Source: Archivesica marissinica
Taxonomy: Eukaryota; Mollusca; Bivalvia; Venerida; Vesicomyidae
Assembly: GCA_014843695.1 (NCBI GenBank)
Contig: CM026401.1
Coordinates: 50,580,430 to 50,644,429 of the forward strand
Reading direction: 5' to 3'
Length of the DNA stretch: 64,000 nt
The notes below the pieces were generated by a model. The model made no database searches and was not told the origin of the DNA. It saw only the letters and a list, made by a program, of their open reading frames with translations. Below, one piece after another: positions 13,201-22,307 of the stretch; position 1 is the first letter of the stretch; each line of letters opens with the position of its first letter. Both the position numbers and the translations under genes were made by a program.

Positions 13201-13862
13201 CAATCTGTGATCACACTGTGTCTGGTATCAATCTGTGATCACACTGTGTCTGGTGTCAATCTGTGATCACACTGTGTCTGGTATCAGTCTGTGATCACAC
13301 TGTGTCTGGTATCAATCTGTGATCACACTGTGTCTGGTATCAGTCTGTGATCACACTGTGTCTGGTATCAGTCTGTGATCACACTGTGTTTGGTGTCAGT
13401 CTGTGATCACACTGTGTCTGGTATCAGTCTGTGATCACACTGTGTCTGGTATCAGTCTGTGATCACACTGTGTCTGGTATCAGTCTGTGATCACACTGTG
13501 TCTGGTATCAGTCTGTGATCACACTGTGTTTGGTGTCAGTCTGTGATCACACTGTGTCTGGTGTCAATCTGTGATCACACTGTGTCTGGTGTCAGTCTGT
13601 GGTCACACTGTGTTTGATGTCAGTCTGTGATCACACTGTGTCTGGTATCAGTCTGTGATCACACTGTGTTTGGTGTCAGTCTGTGATCACACTGTGTCTG
13701 GTGTCAATCTGTGATCACACTGTGTCTGGTGTCAGTCTGTGGTCACACTGTGTTTGGTGTCAGTCTGTGACCACACGGTGTTTGGTGTCAGTCTGTGATC
13801 ACACTGTGTTTGGTGTCAGTCTGTGATCACACTGTGTTTGGTGTCAGTCTGTGATCACACAA
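10241..13862. repeat. 28-bp minisatellite, about 125 copies, with large internal block duplications
   Basis: Unit: gtgtcagtctgtgatcacac plus tgtgtctg, carrying the palindrome TGATCA. A rare variant string (atctgttgtcaatctg) near 10368, 10982 and 12550 sits in the same order of neighbouring variants each time. Blocks of about 20 units were therefore copied as a whole; the first two are 614 bp apart. Confidence 0.95.
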
Positions 13863-13872
13863 TTTTGTTTGC

Positions 13873-15200
13873 TTAACCCTTTCCCGCATAGAAGCACCTC
13901 TTGACGCCATTACCAATACGACATACATTGACAATGTAGTAGCCAAACCAATGTTCATAAACCCTTGCCCTCATAGAAGCACCTCTTGACGCCATTACCA
14001 ATACGACATACATTGACAATGTAGTAGCCAAACCAATGTTCATCATTAACCCTTTCCCTCATAGAAGCACCTCTTGATGCCATTACCAATACGACATACA
14101 TTGACAATGTAGTAGCCAAACCAATGTTCATAAACCCTTTCCCTCATAGAAGCACCTCTTGACGCCATTACCAATACGACATACATTGACAATGTAGTAG
14201 CCAAACCAATGTTCATAAACCCTTTCCCTCATAGAAGCACCTCTTGACGCCATTACCAATACGACATACATTGACAATATAGTAGCCAAACCAATGTTCA
14301 TTAACCCTTTCCCTCATTGAAGCACCTCTTGATGCCATTACCAATGCGACATGCATTGACAATATAGTAGCCAAACCAATGTTCATAAACCCTTTCCCTC
14401 ATAGAAGCACCTCTTGACGCCATTACCAATACGACATACATTGACAATATAGTAGCCAAACCAATGTTCATAAACCCTTTCCCTCATAGAAGCACCTCTT
14501 GACGCCATTACCAATACGACATACATTGACAATATAGTAGCCAAACCAATGTTCATAAACCCTTTCCCTCATAGAAGCACCTCTTGACGCCATTACCAAT
14601 ACGACATACATTGACAATGTAGTAGCCAAACCAATGTTCATAATAAAGGCCAGAATCTCCTGTAGCCCCAGTAATATCTATGAAGGAGGGATAGATATGG
14701 CAACTACTTATCCACTGCATGATAGCTAAATGGCTGTCATTTGTATGGAGATATAATAGTATATTAACGTATACGTTGTATAAATGATGATATTGTATTT
14801 GTATGTATCTTTATGTAATGTAATTTGCATTTATTCATTTAAATGCGTTGTAAACTAATTGTAGCCATAACATGAATTTTCGGTAAATACCATGTATTGG
14901 GGAGGGCCGTTTCATAATGTGGAAAGCAATTGTGGCTCAAACCAAATTGCTATATACATTTTGGCAATAAATTATGTTTAAACCAATAGTATATTAACCT
15001 AAATCTCTATGTAGTCCCAGTAATATCTATGGAGGTGGGAGAGATATGGCGCCTACTTATCCACTGCATGATAGCTAAATAGCTGTCGTTTGTATGGAGA
15101 TATAATAGTATATTAACCTTGTATGGAGATATAATAGTATATTAACCTTGTATGGAGATATAATTGTATATTAACCTATCTCTATGAAGGAAAGGGTTAA
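13873..15200. mobile_element. TTAA-ended element A with internally amplified 84-bp repeat
   Basis: Begins TTAACCCTTTCCC and ends GGAAAGGGTTAA. The left part is nine copies of an unit of about 84 bp (aaccctttccctcatagaag, cacctcttgacgccattacc and so on), so the element's own terminus is inside each repeat. The right part has two copies of a different inner segment (agtaatatctatggaggtgg, cactgcatgatagctaaat) and three short ttgtatggagatataa repeats. An opposite-orientation relative lies at 33312-34697. TTAACCC/GGGTTAA ends are typical of piggyBac-type insertions into TTAA; no transposase is present. Confidence 0.85.
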
Positions 15201-15785
15201 GTGAATGATCAAACTACATTTCACTTATGAACACAGAAAGCTATTTTTATCACTAGTGGCTAGTGCCGCTCGTGATAATAATGTTTTCAATGTTTGTTTG
15301 TGAAATATAATTTGGTCATACTTAAGGAATGAATAGTTTGACTTTCCATCAGGATATGAACTACACTGGGAATGTTTAATGTGTGTGGAGGCCGACATTC
15401 GCTATTCTTTTCAATGATACAAAGAAAAAGATAGCACACTTGTGCATTTAAGATGCATTTAGTCCTGATTTGCAACTTGCCCTCTGCTGGACCTTGTAAA
15501 TAGATCATTCCTTTGAACAGCATAAGCTGTAGGACACACCTTTTCATGCGATTTAGCGCTACCCAACACTGTGAATGTGCATGCCTGTAACTTGCCGTCT
15601 GCTGGATCTTGTAAATAGATAATTCATAAGCTGTAAGACACACCTTTTCATGTGATTTAACACTACCCAACACTGCGAATGTGCATGCCCGTAACTTTGA
15701 GTGCACATGTCTGATGCAAATTATTAGTGAGGAAATTCATACAAATATGGATACAAACAGGGCATATACGTTTATTATTTATATA
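15201..15785. repeat. Two-copy direct repeat in otherwise unassigned DNA
   Basis: Between about 15465 and 15695 a segment of roughly 120 bp (tgctggaccttgtaaataga, aggacacaccttttcatg, acccaacactgtgaatgtgc) occurs twice in tandem with a deletion in the second copy. The rest of the interval shows nothing recognisable. Confidence 0.75.
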
Positions 15786-15960
15786 GGAAGTCATGATAGC
15801 CGTTACAATTGTGCCCTTAGGCAAGGCATTTAAATTCCACATTGCCTCTTCTCTCTCCCTCATGGCGATGGATTCCATCAGGAATGATGTCTCGAGAGTG
15901 ATTAATATAAGTTGTAAGAACTTGTTTCGCAATCGAGCTAAAATAAATTTGTATAAACTA
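15786..15960 (+). mobile_element. tRNA-derived SINE family A, head deleted
   Basis: Starts ggaagtcatgatag then jumps to ccgttacaattgtgccctta, so the A- and B-box part present in other copies (for example 28638) is missing. The body (ttccatcaggaatga, gtctcgagagtgattaata) and the tail (aaaataaatttgtataaact) are intact. Confidence 0.85.
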
Positions 15961-16277
15961 TATATGTTTATCGAAGGAAATGCACTATCAATGTGAATAT
16001 ACTGATTTTAGCAAACAAATATCCCTTTTTATTATGCATTCTGTATATGAATCAACTTCCACCCACACATTTTGACCTTCATGAAGTAGTTAATGCTTGG
16101 GCTTAGAACAACAAAGAATGTTTTATTCGACTCTAAATAACGAATACAAATATTATTTCGATTACAATATGACCAAAATATCTAAAAAATCGCTAATTTT
16201 TAGAGTGCGTAAAATTTTATAACGTCACAAAACCACAAATCAATTTTTATTGCAGATTTAAACACGGTAAAGTCGTT
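15961..16277. other. Unassigned AT-rich intron or upstream DNA
   Basis: No recognisable gene or repeat. It lies just left of the 25-bp array that leads to the first recognised zinc-finger exon. Confidence 0.5.
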
Positions 16278-17155
16278 CTTTGGACTGAGCGTGTATATTT
16301 CACATAGGACTGAGCGTGTATATTTCACATAGGACTGAGCGTGTATATTTCACATAGGACTAAGCGTGTATATTTCACATAGGACTGAGCGTGTATATTT
16401 CACATAGGACTGAGCATGTATATTTCACATAGGACTGAGCGTCTATATTTCACATAGGACTGAGCGTCTATATTTCACATAGGACTGAGCGTGTATATTT
16501 CACATAGGACTAAGCGTGTATATTTCACATAGGACTAAGCGTGTATATTTCACATAGGACTGAGCGTGTATATTTCACATAGGACTAAGCGTGTATATTT
16601 CACATAGGACTAAGCGTGTATATTTCACATAGGACTGAGCGTGTATATTTCACATAGGACTGAGCATGTATATTTCACATAGGACTGAGCGTCTATATTT
16701 CACATAGGACTGAGCGTCTATATTTCACATAGGACTGAGCGTGTATATTTCACATAGGACTGAGCGTGTATATTTCACATAGGACTGAGCGTCTATATTT
16801 CACATAGGACTGAGCGTGTATATTTCACATAGGACTAAGCGTGTATATTTCACATAGGACTAAGCGTGTATATTTCACATAGGACTGAGCGTGTATATTT
16901 CACATAGGACTAAGCGTGTATATTTCACATAGGACTAAGCGTGTATATTTCACATAGGACTAAGCGTGTATATTTCACATAGGACTGAGCGTGTATATTT
17001 CACAAAGGACTGAGCGTCTATATTTCATCTAAGACTGAGCATGTATATTTCACATAGGACTGAGCGTGTATATTTCACATAGGACTGAGCGTGTATATTT
17101 CACATAGGACTGAGCGTGTATATTTCACATAGGACTAAGCGTGTATATTTCACAT
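16278..17155 (+). repeat. 25-bp minisatellite ending at a 3' splice site, about 35 copies
   Basis: Unit aggactgagcgtgtatatt plus tcacat. Each unit contains tatatttcacatag, close to the true acceptor tatatttcacattttag at 17160 that ends the array. A/G variants (actgagc/actaagc) and gtgtat/gtctat variants occur in repeated order, for example 16290-16500 against 16560-16800, indicating block duplication. Confidence 0.96.
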
Positions 17156-17160
17156 TTTAG

Positions 17161-17396
17161 GCAACATTACATCGGATGCTATGAACAGCAATATACACCA
17201 CACCGCTCGCCACGAGAGCACTAGCAGTACGGGAAGCTATCGCAGTAACGGCGCTCCCAGCGGAGTAAACAGCCCCAGCACGCCACACCTACATAATGGC
17301 AATAGTAGTGGTCCGTCCTTGGTGATACCGCAGCCGGTCAAACCGGCACTGAATAAACCAGGAAGCAAGACTTATCAATGTAAAATGTGTGATCAG
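17161..17396 (+). CDS. rn: Rotund/ZNF362/ZNF384-type zinc-finger protein, exon a (N-terminal linker and start of finger 1)
   Basis: Internal exon between acceptor TTTTAG (ends 17160) and donor GTAGGT (17397). The first two bases finish a codon split with an upstream exon; the frame then continues through the Met at 17181, so this Met need not be the start. The encoded stretch is Ser/Asn/Gly-rich low complexity (HESTSSTGSYRSNG, HNGNSSGPSL) and ends KTYQCKMCDQ, the C-x2-C half of zinc finger 1. It joins in phase 0 to the exon at 20275, which supplies the His pair. The family comprises nuclear DNA-binding factors (Drosophila rotund and squeeze, C. elegans LIN-29, vertebrate ZNF362/ZNF384) acting in developmental patterning. 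Upstream exons were not found. Assignment rests on the finger set across all four exons. Confidence 0.88.
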
Positions 17397-17457
17397 GTAG
17401 GTTAACCCAATATGTCATACAATTAGGGTTTTAGTTCTCGGGATAGAGTGTGTCATA

Positions 17458-17947
17458 TACAGTCAAGCTTGTATTAAGAGACCATGGGGGGCGACCAAAG
17501 GGAAGGGCAAAAAGTGGTCTCTAAGCAGGAATAGTCCCTTAATACAGGCTAACTTGTTCCTTAGCAACGCAAATGGGAACTCAGGGTTCCCGCTGTCAGT
17601 CGCCAATGGCACCAATTGCTACAAACAAAAAATATTGGCGCTAAATTTTGTGAATTTGCGAAAATATTTGGCGAACATTTTTTTCTTCTTTTTTTAGCAC
17701 ATGTTTTGTCAAATACATAGCTTCAAATATTTATTTGTGAACTATATGGCAAGAGGCGAGGGTAAATAAGCTCAATCATCTCTTAGTTGGCTCCAAGTTT
17801 CTTAAATTGGCTCCAGTGTTTTTCAATTGGCGACATAAGTGGCGCAGACAAACATTCAGACAGAGGGACCCCTGGAACTGAAAAAGTGGTTTCTTAAAAC
17901 AAGTGGTCTCATAATAGACGTGGTCTTTCGAGTAAGTTTGACTGTAG
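17458..17947. mobile_element. TA-flanked inverted-repeat element in intron
   Basis: Ends TACAGTCAAGCTTGTATTAA and AAGTTTGACTGTA form imperfect inverted repeats, with gagacca/tggtctc repeated inside both ends. The CAGTCAA terminus is shared with the CAGTCAAACCTG family but the body differs. A possible second insertion (CAGGGTTCCCGC about 17583 to GGGACCCCTG about 17875) may be nested inside, but its target duplication is not clean. Confidence 0.6.
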
Positions 17948-18680
17948 TCAGGTCACGGTGGAGTGAGGACAACCAGTGAGAAGCTGTTGCTCTCTTCATT
18001 AAATATATAAAGGACCTAGTTAACAAACTCCCTTGAATAATTTAACCCCTTTGCTCCAGATAAACACCGTACAATACCATTACTGCTTCCTATATAGAGC
18101 CGCCATTCCAAGCCGTTATATCTACAGCCAAACCTATCTTAAGCAGCCAGCCAAGGATATGAGTTTATCCATTGGGACTTTAAAGGTTTTATTTCATCAG
18201 TTAATACATTTAATTTATCATTGCTTCAAGCTCTAATATAGTTCTCACTGACATTTAATAGATGAAGATAAAAATATATTGCAATTTGCATCCATTAATA
18301 TAGAGCGGATTGGATTATGCGATAAGGAGCAATGGTCACAGTTTGTTGTAATTCTGTATACTGTCACACAATCGTCTCCGGTGTCTCCCTTCGGGGACAA
18401 GACAACTGAGCAAATTATAAACCAGAACCTTTGTGGATATATAATACTGTTGACAGTTATGCTGTTGATCCCAATTAACTAGGGCCCGCATGTATTGACA
18501 ATTGAATGCAATTGAAAGCAGACATATTTTATGGCAAATTGATTACAGTGATATTATTATGTACAAACATTTACTTCCTCGTTTGGTAAGACCGGAGAAA
18601 TTATGGCCCTTGTATATATCGAAAGTTGATCTGTATTGCATGATCGTCAGGTGCAACACATTGTAAAAGTAAAAGTAGAG
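17948..18680. other. Intron DNA with one transposon fragment
   Basis: Only a fragment of the CAGTCAAACCTG family is recognised, at 18122-18160 (acagccaaacctatcttaag). The remainder shows no supported gene. Confidence 0.5.
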
Positions 18681-18900
18681 TGTTTGTTTATTATAGTGTT
18701 GCCCCTATTATAAAGGGCCAGTCATTTCTGACTTATGAGACACCTCTTCTTTATGAACATCAATATTTCCCGAATCCTGTGATTGTATGCCAGGCGCCAG
18801 GCTGGAAGGCAATCGGTAACCATTATTTAACCCTGACAAGATTTGAACCTTTGACCTCCCACTCCGTATGCGGACGCCTTAACCACTAGGCCACGGATAC
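18681..18900 (-). mobile_element. tRNA-derived SINE family C, inverted
   Basis: Matches, in reverse, the element at 29225-29432: a head with a tRNA-like tagtggttaaggcgtccgc and a body with gggaaatattg, agtcagaaatgac and ggggcaacactataataaac. It lies in the first recognised intron of the zinc-finger gene. Confidence 0.75.
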
Positions 18901-19324
18901 ATTGTATTCTCGTTTGGTTTGTTATCCTCCGCCATTTTTATTGTTTTGGCATCCGTCCGTGCGTGTGTGTGTCAGGAGTTTAGTTCTCGGTAACCAATGG
19001 GTGGAATTTTATGAAGCTTAGAAATAAATATGTTTCACTATAGTGCGTTGTTTCATATGCACTTTTCATGATCAGCCCTTTGCCACCAGAGAGTTTAGCT
19101 TGAAATGACTGAAAATCCACAAATTTGTCTGTCAGTTTAGCGGGGTATGGTGTTATCAAATTTGTTTGTTCCTACTTCATATAGCTAGCTGCAGTACTGG
19201 TTTACTCTTCAAACATCACATACATGTGAAGTTTGTCCCCTCCCCCCGTCCTGTGAAGTTTGCCCCCCCTCCTGTCCCCCTTCATATTTCTCTCAAATGA
19301 GCCTTGTTGTCACTAAGATACAAA

Positions 19325-20090
19325 TTTCCTCCTCCGTGGTCGTGTGGTTATGGTCGCTGACTGATGGTCACGAGTTTGAGTCCCGCTCAGACCGTGTCTC
19401 ATTATGTGAAAATGTTGGCAGTTTCTTACTGAGGTTGGTGCACCAAGTACCGGTGGTGGTGTCCTTAGGCAAGTCTGAGACATGGTGGTGTCCTTAGGCA
19501 AGTCCGAATCATGGTGGTGGTGTCCTTATGCAAGTCCTAAACACGGTGGTGGTGTCCTTATGCAAGTCCTAAACACGGTGGTGGTGTCCTTAGGCAAGTC
19601 CTAAACATGATGGTGGTGTCCTTAGGCAAGTCCTAAACACGGTGGTGGTGTCCTTATGCAAGTCCTAAACACGGTGGTGGTGTCCTTAGGCAAGTCATAA
19701 ACATGGTGGTGGTGTCCTTAGGCAAGTCTGAAACACATTGGTGGTGTCCTTAGGCAAGTCCTAAACACATTAGTGGTGTCCTTAGGCAAGTCCTAAACAC
19801 GGTGGTGGTGTCCTTAGGCAAGTCCTAAACACGGTGGTGGTGTCCTTAGGCAAGTCATAAACATGGTGGTGGTGTCCTTAGGCAAGTCTGAAACACATTG
19901 GTGGTGTCCTTAGGCAAGTCCTAAACACATTAGTGGTGTCCTTAGGCAAGTCCTAAACACGGTGGTGGTGTCCTTTCTCTCCCTAATGGTGATAGATTCT
20001 ATCTGGAGTGAGGTCTAGAGAGCGATTAATGTAATGTTGGAAATACTTGTTTTGCAACAAGATCAAACAAATCTGTATAAACCAATAGAA
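19325..20090 (+). repeat. Composite SINE with an expanded 32-bp minisatellite inside
   Basis: 19325 to about 19455 is the head of SINE family B (cctccgtggtcgtgtggtta ... gcagtttcttactgaggttg). About 19450-19975 is roughly seventeen copies of a 32-bp unit (ggtggtggtgtccttaggca plus agtcctaaacac). After 19976 the sequence continues as the tail of SINE family A (ctctccctaatggtgatag, gaggtctagagagcgatta, caaatctgtataaacc). The repeat contains the SINE A core gtccttaggcaag, so the array grew within a SINE-derived sequence. Confidence 0.85.
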
Positions 20091-20274
20091 GAAAACCAGG
20101 TAAAAGCATGTTGCTCTGAAATCAAGAGATGGTGGTGGCCATCTTGTACTGCTATTATTCAACATCCTATGTATCTGTAGTATACGAGGACTATTTGACT
20201 AAGACATTTTTCGTGTGGTATTTGGGCGAGTATTACGTGATTTTGTGGTAAATGTGATGCTTGCTCTATTTCAG

Positions 20275-20345
20275 ATTTTCTCTTCAAAGTCCGACTTGTT
20301 AATTCATTGCCAGCAGGTTCATAAAACCGAGATGAAAACGTACAG
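20275..20345 (+). CDS. rn: Rotund/ZNF362/ZNF384-type protein, exon b (end of finger 1)
   Basis: A 71-base exon between acceptor CTATTTCAG (ends 20274) and donor GTAAAA (20346), entered in phase 0. It encodes IFSSKSDLLIHCQQVH, the hydrophobic core and His-His half of zinc finger 1, then KTEMKTY and two bases (AG) of the next codon. Joined to the preceding CKMCDQ it gives an ordinary C2H2 finger. An intron splitting a finger is common in this family. The exon is too short to show up as a long reading frame and was found by family expectation and splice sites. Confidence 0.87.
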
Positions 20346-20637
20346 GTAAAAATAAAATGTCATTATATTGTAGATAATTATATACTTATGTCCTTTGCGG
20401 TTATGGCCCTTGACTTAAAATCACTTGCCTGCCAACCACTGTATGTTCGAAACACACGAGGTGTCGGAATTGTTTCGTGCGAGGAACCGTTCCAGCTGGC
20501 TGGCAGAAGGTCGTTGGTTCTACCTTGGCGCGCACCAAAGTTCTTCCTCTTCCCAAACAGCTGGAGAGTCGCCATATGATCCGAGTCAATGCAACTTTAA
20601 TTCCTAAAACCAAATAAGCTGTATTTTGACCTGAGCA

Positions 20638-20912
20638 GGTCCGCCTCCGTGGTCGAGTGGTTAAGGTCGCTGACTTGTATACCACTGTAACCTATCATCA
20701 CTGATGGTCACGGGTCCGAGCCCCGCTCAGACCGTGTCTCATTTATATGAAAAAGTTGGCAGTTTCATACGGAGGTTGGTGCACCCAAGTACTGGTTAAC
20801 CACTGGAGCCTGCCCAGGAAAGGTGTTGTTAGGTAAACTGCCCGCCGGCGGTATAGCCCAAAATGGTGCTGATGCAGGCGTAAAACCCGAAATATAACAT
20901 AACATAACATAA
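20638..20912 (+). mobile_element. tRNA-derived SINE family B, full-length
   Basis: The head has A-box-like TGGTCGAGTGGTTAAGG and B-box-like GGGTCCGAGCCCC. The body includes agtttcatacggaggttgg and gcccgccggcggtatagccc. The 3' end is cgtaaaacccgaaatataac followed by (ataac)n. Copies at 61147-61411 and, truncated, at 19325. The tail runs directly into a 53-bp array. Confidence 0.87.
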
Positions 20913-21583
20913 TACTCACACAATGCAGGATCGTTCCACTTTGGAAAGATAGTTGTATATCTGTATGCTCACACAATGCAGGATCGTTCCACTTTGGAGA
21001 GATAGTCATATATCTATATACTCACACAATGCAGGATCGTTCGACTTTGGAAAGATAGTCATATATCTATATACTCACACAATGCAGGATCGTTCCACTT
21101 TGGAGAGATAGTCATATATCTGTATACTCACACAATGTAGGATCGTTCCACTTTGGAAAGATAGTCATATATCTATATACTCACACAATGCAGGATCGTT
21201 CCACTTTGGAGAGATAGTCATATATCTATATACTCACACAATGCAGGATCGTTCCACTTTGGAGAGATAGTCGTATATCTGTATACTCACACAATGCAGG
21301 ATCGTTCCACTTTGGAGAGATAGTCATATATCTGTATACTCACACAATGTAGGATCGTTCCACTTTGGAAAGATAGTCATATATCTGTATACTCACACAA
21401 TGTAGGATCATTCCACTTTGGAAAGATAGTCATATATCTGTATACTCACACAATGTAGGATCGTTCCACTTTGGAAAGATAGTCATATATCTGTATACTC
21501 ACACAATGTAGGATCGTTCCACTTTGGAAAGATAGTCATATATCTGTATACTCACACAATGTAGGATCGTTCCACTTTGGAGA
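20913..21583. repeat. 53-bp minisatellite, 13 copies
   Basis: Unit: tactcacacaatgcaggatc, gttccactttggagagatag, tcatatatctg. Copies start every 53 bp from about 20913, immediately after the (ataac)n tail of the SINE. It lies in the intron before the finger 2-3 exon. Confidence 0.95.
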
Positions 21584-22085
21584 CAATATAAGTAGCAGTT
21601 TATTATACACATTATTATGCATTCTCAACTGAACAAAACAATGAGAACCAGGGTACACCCAGGGATCAGTTTAGAGGGCGATGTGGGCGAAAGTGTCGCC
21701 CTAGTGACCCTGACTTCACCCTTATATTTTGGTTTTTACGATTTTCAAACAAAATTTTGTTTAGTAAGATACACTGGCCCATTATAAAGCACTCCTTCTA
21801 TTCAAATGTTGTATTTAATGGTTGTACTGTGCATTTTAACCCTATTTTGCAGAAGTATATTAAAGAACATCATTTAAGGAAGCGATCACGCGCTATCTCA
21901 CTTCTACCAAATATTCTGACCTAGAATGAACCCTGTACACCCACACTGCCTGATTGCATATTAATAAAATGCCTAACTTGCAGTGCTTTAATTGATATTA
22001 TTAATTGCCTAACTATCCTAATTTCATATTAATAATTGCCACTGCCTTATTTCATATTAATTAATATCAAAACTTTCTTTTTCAG
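21584..22085. other. Intron DNA
   Basis: AT-rich, with no recognised element. It contains short repeated phrases such as tgcctaact and catattaat, and ends in the pyrimidine tract ctttctttttcag. Confidence 0.5.
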
Positions 22086-22100
22086 TCCATCTGCCTTTAG

Positions 22101-22252
22101 ATGTCCGCAGTGTCAGAAGTGCTTTGCCAATTCCTCGTATTTATCCCAGCATAATAGAATCCACGCTGGAATAAAACCGTACAAATGTGAAATCTGTGAG
22201 CGCAAATTCACACAACTCTCACATCTACAGCAGCATATACGAACACATACTG
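22101..22252 (+). CDS. rn: Rotund/ZNF362/ZNF384-type protein, exon c (fingers 2 and 3)
   Basis: Encodes RCPQCQKCFANSSYLSQH (finger 2) and YKCEICERKFTQLSHLQQH (finger 3), ending HTG one base into the Gly codon at donor GTAAGA (22253). FANSSYLSQH and QLSHLQQH are signature stretches of the ZNF362/ZNF384/rotund family. Two 3' splice sites 15 bases apart are possible: TTTTTCAG ending at 22085 and TGCCTTTAG ending at 22100. The second restores the family-typical KTYRCPQC and is preferred. The first stays in frame but inserts five residues (SPSAF) before the finger. Confidence 0.92.
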
Positions 22253-22307
22253 GTAAGAATAACTGAACTGTTGGGAGTCTCTTTTGCATGCACACAGGAC
22301 TTTGGGG

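Noticed and set aside
16278..17155. CRISPR-like regular repeats
   Set aside because: Units are contiguous with no unique spacers and the context is an animal genome. The same holds for all other arrays.
17583..17875. Nested hAT element with CAGGG ends
   Set aside because: Ends look plausible, but the flanking 8-bp duplication does not match cleanly, so it is mentioned only as a possibility.
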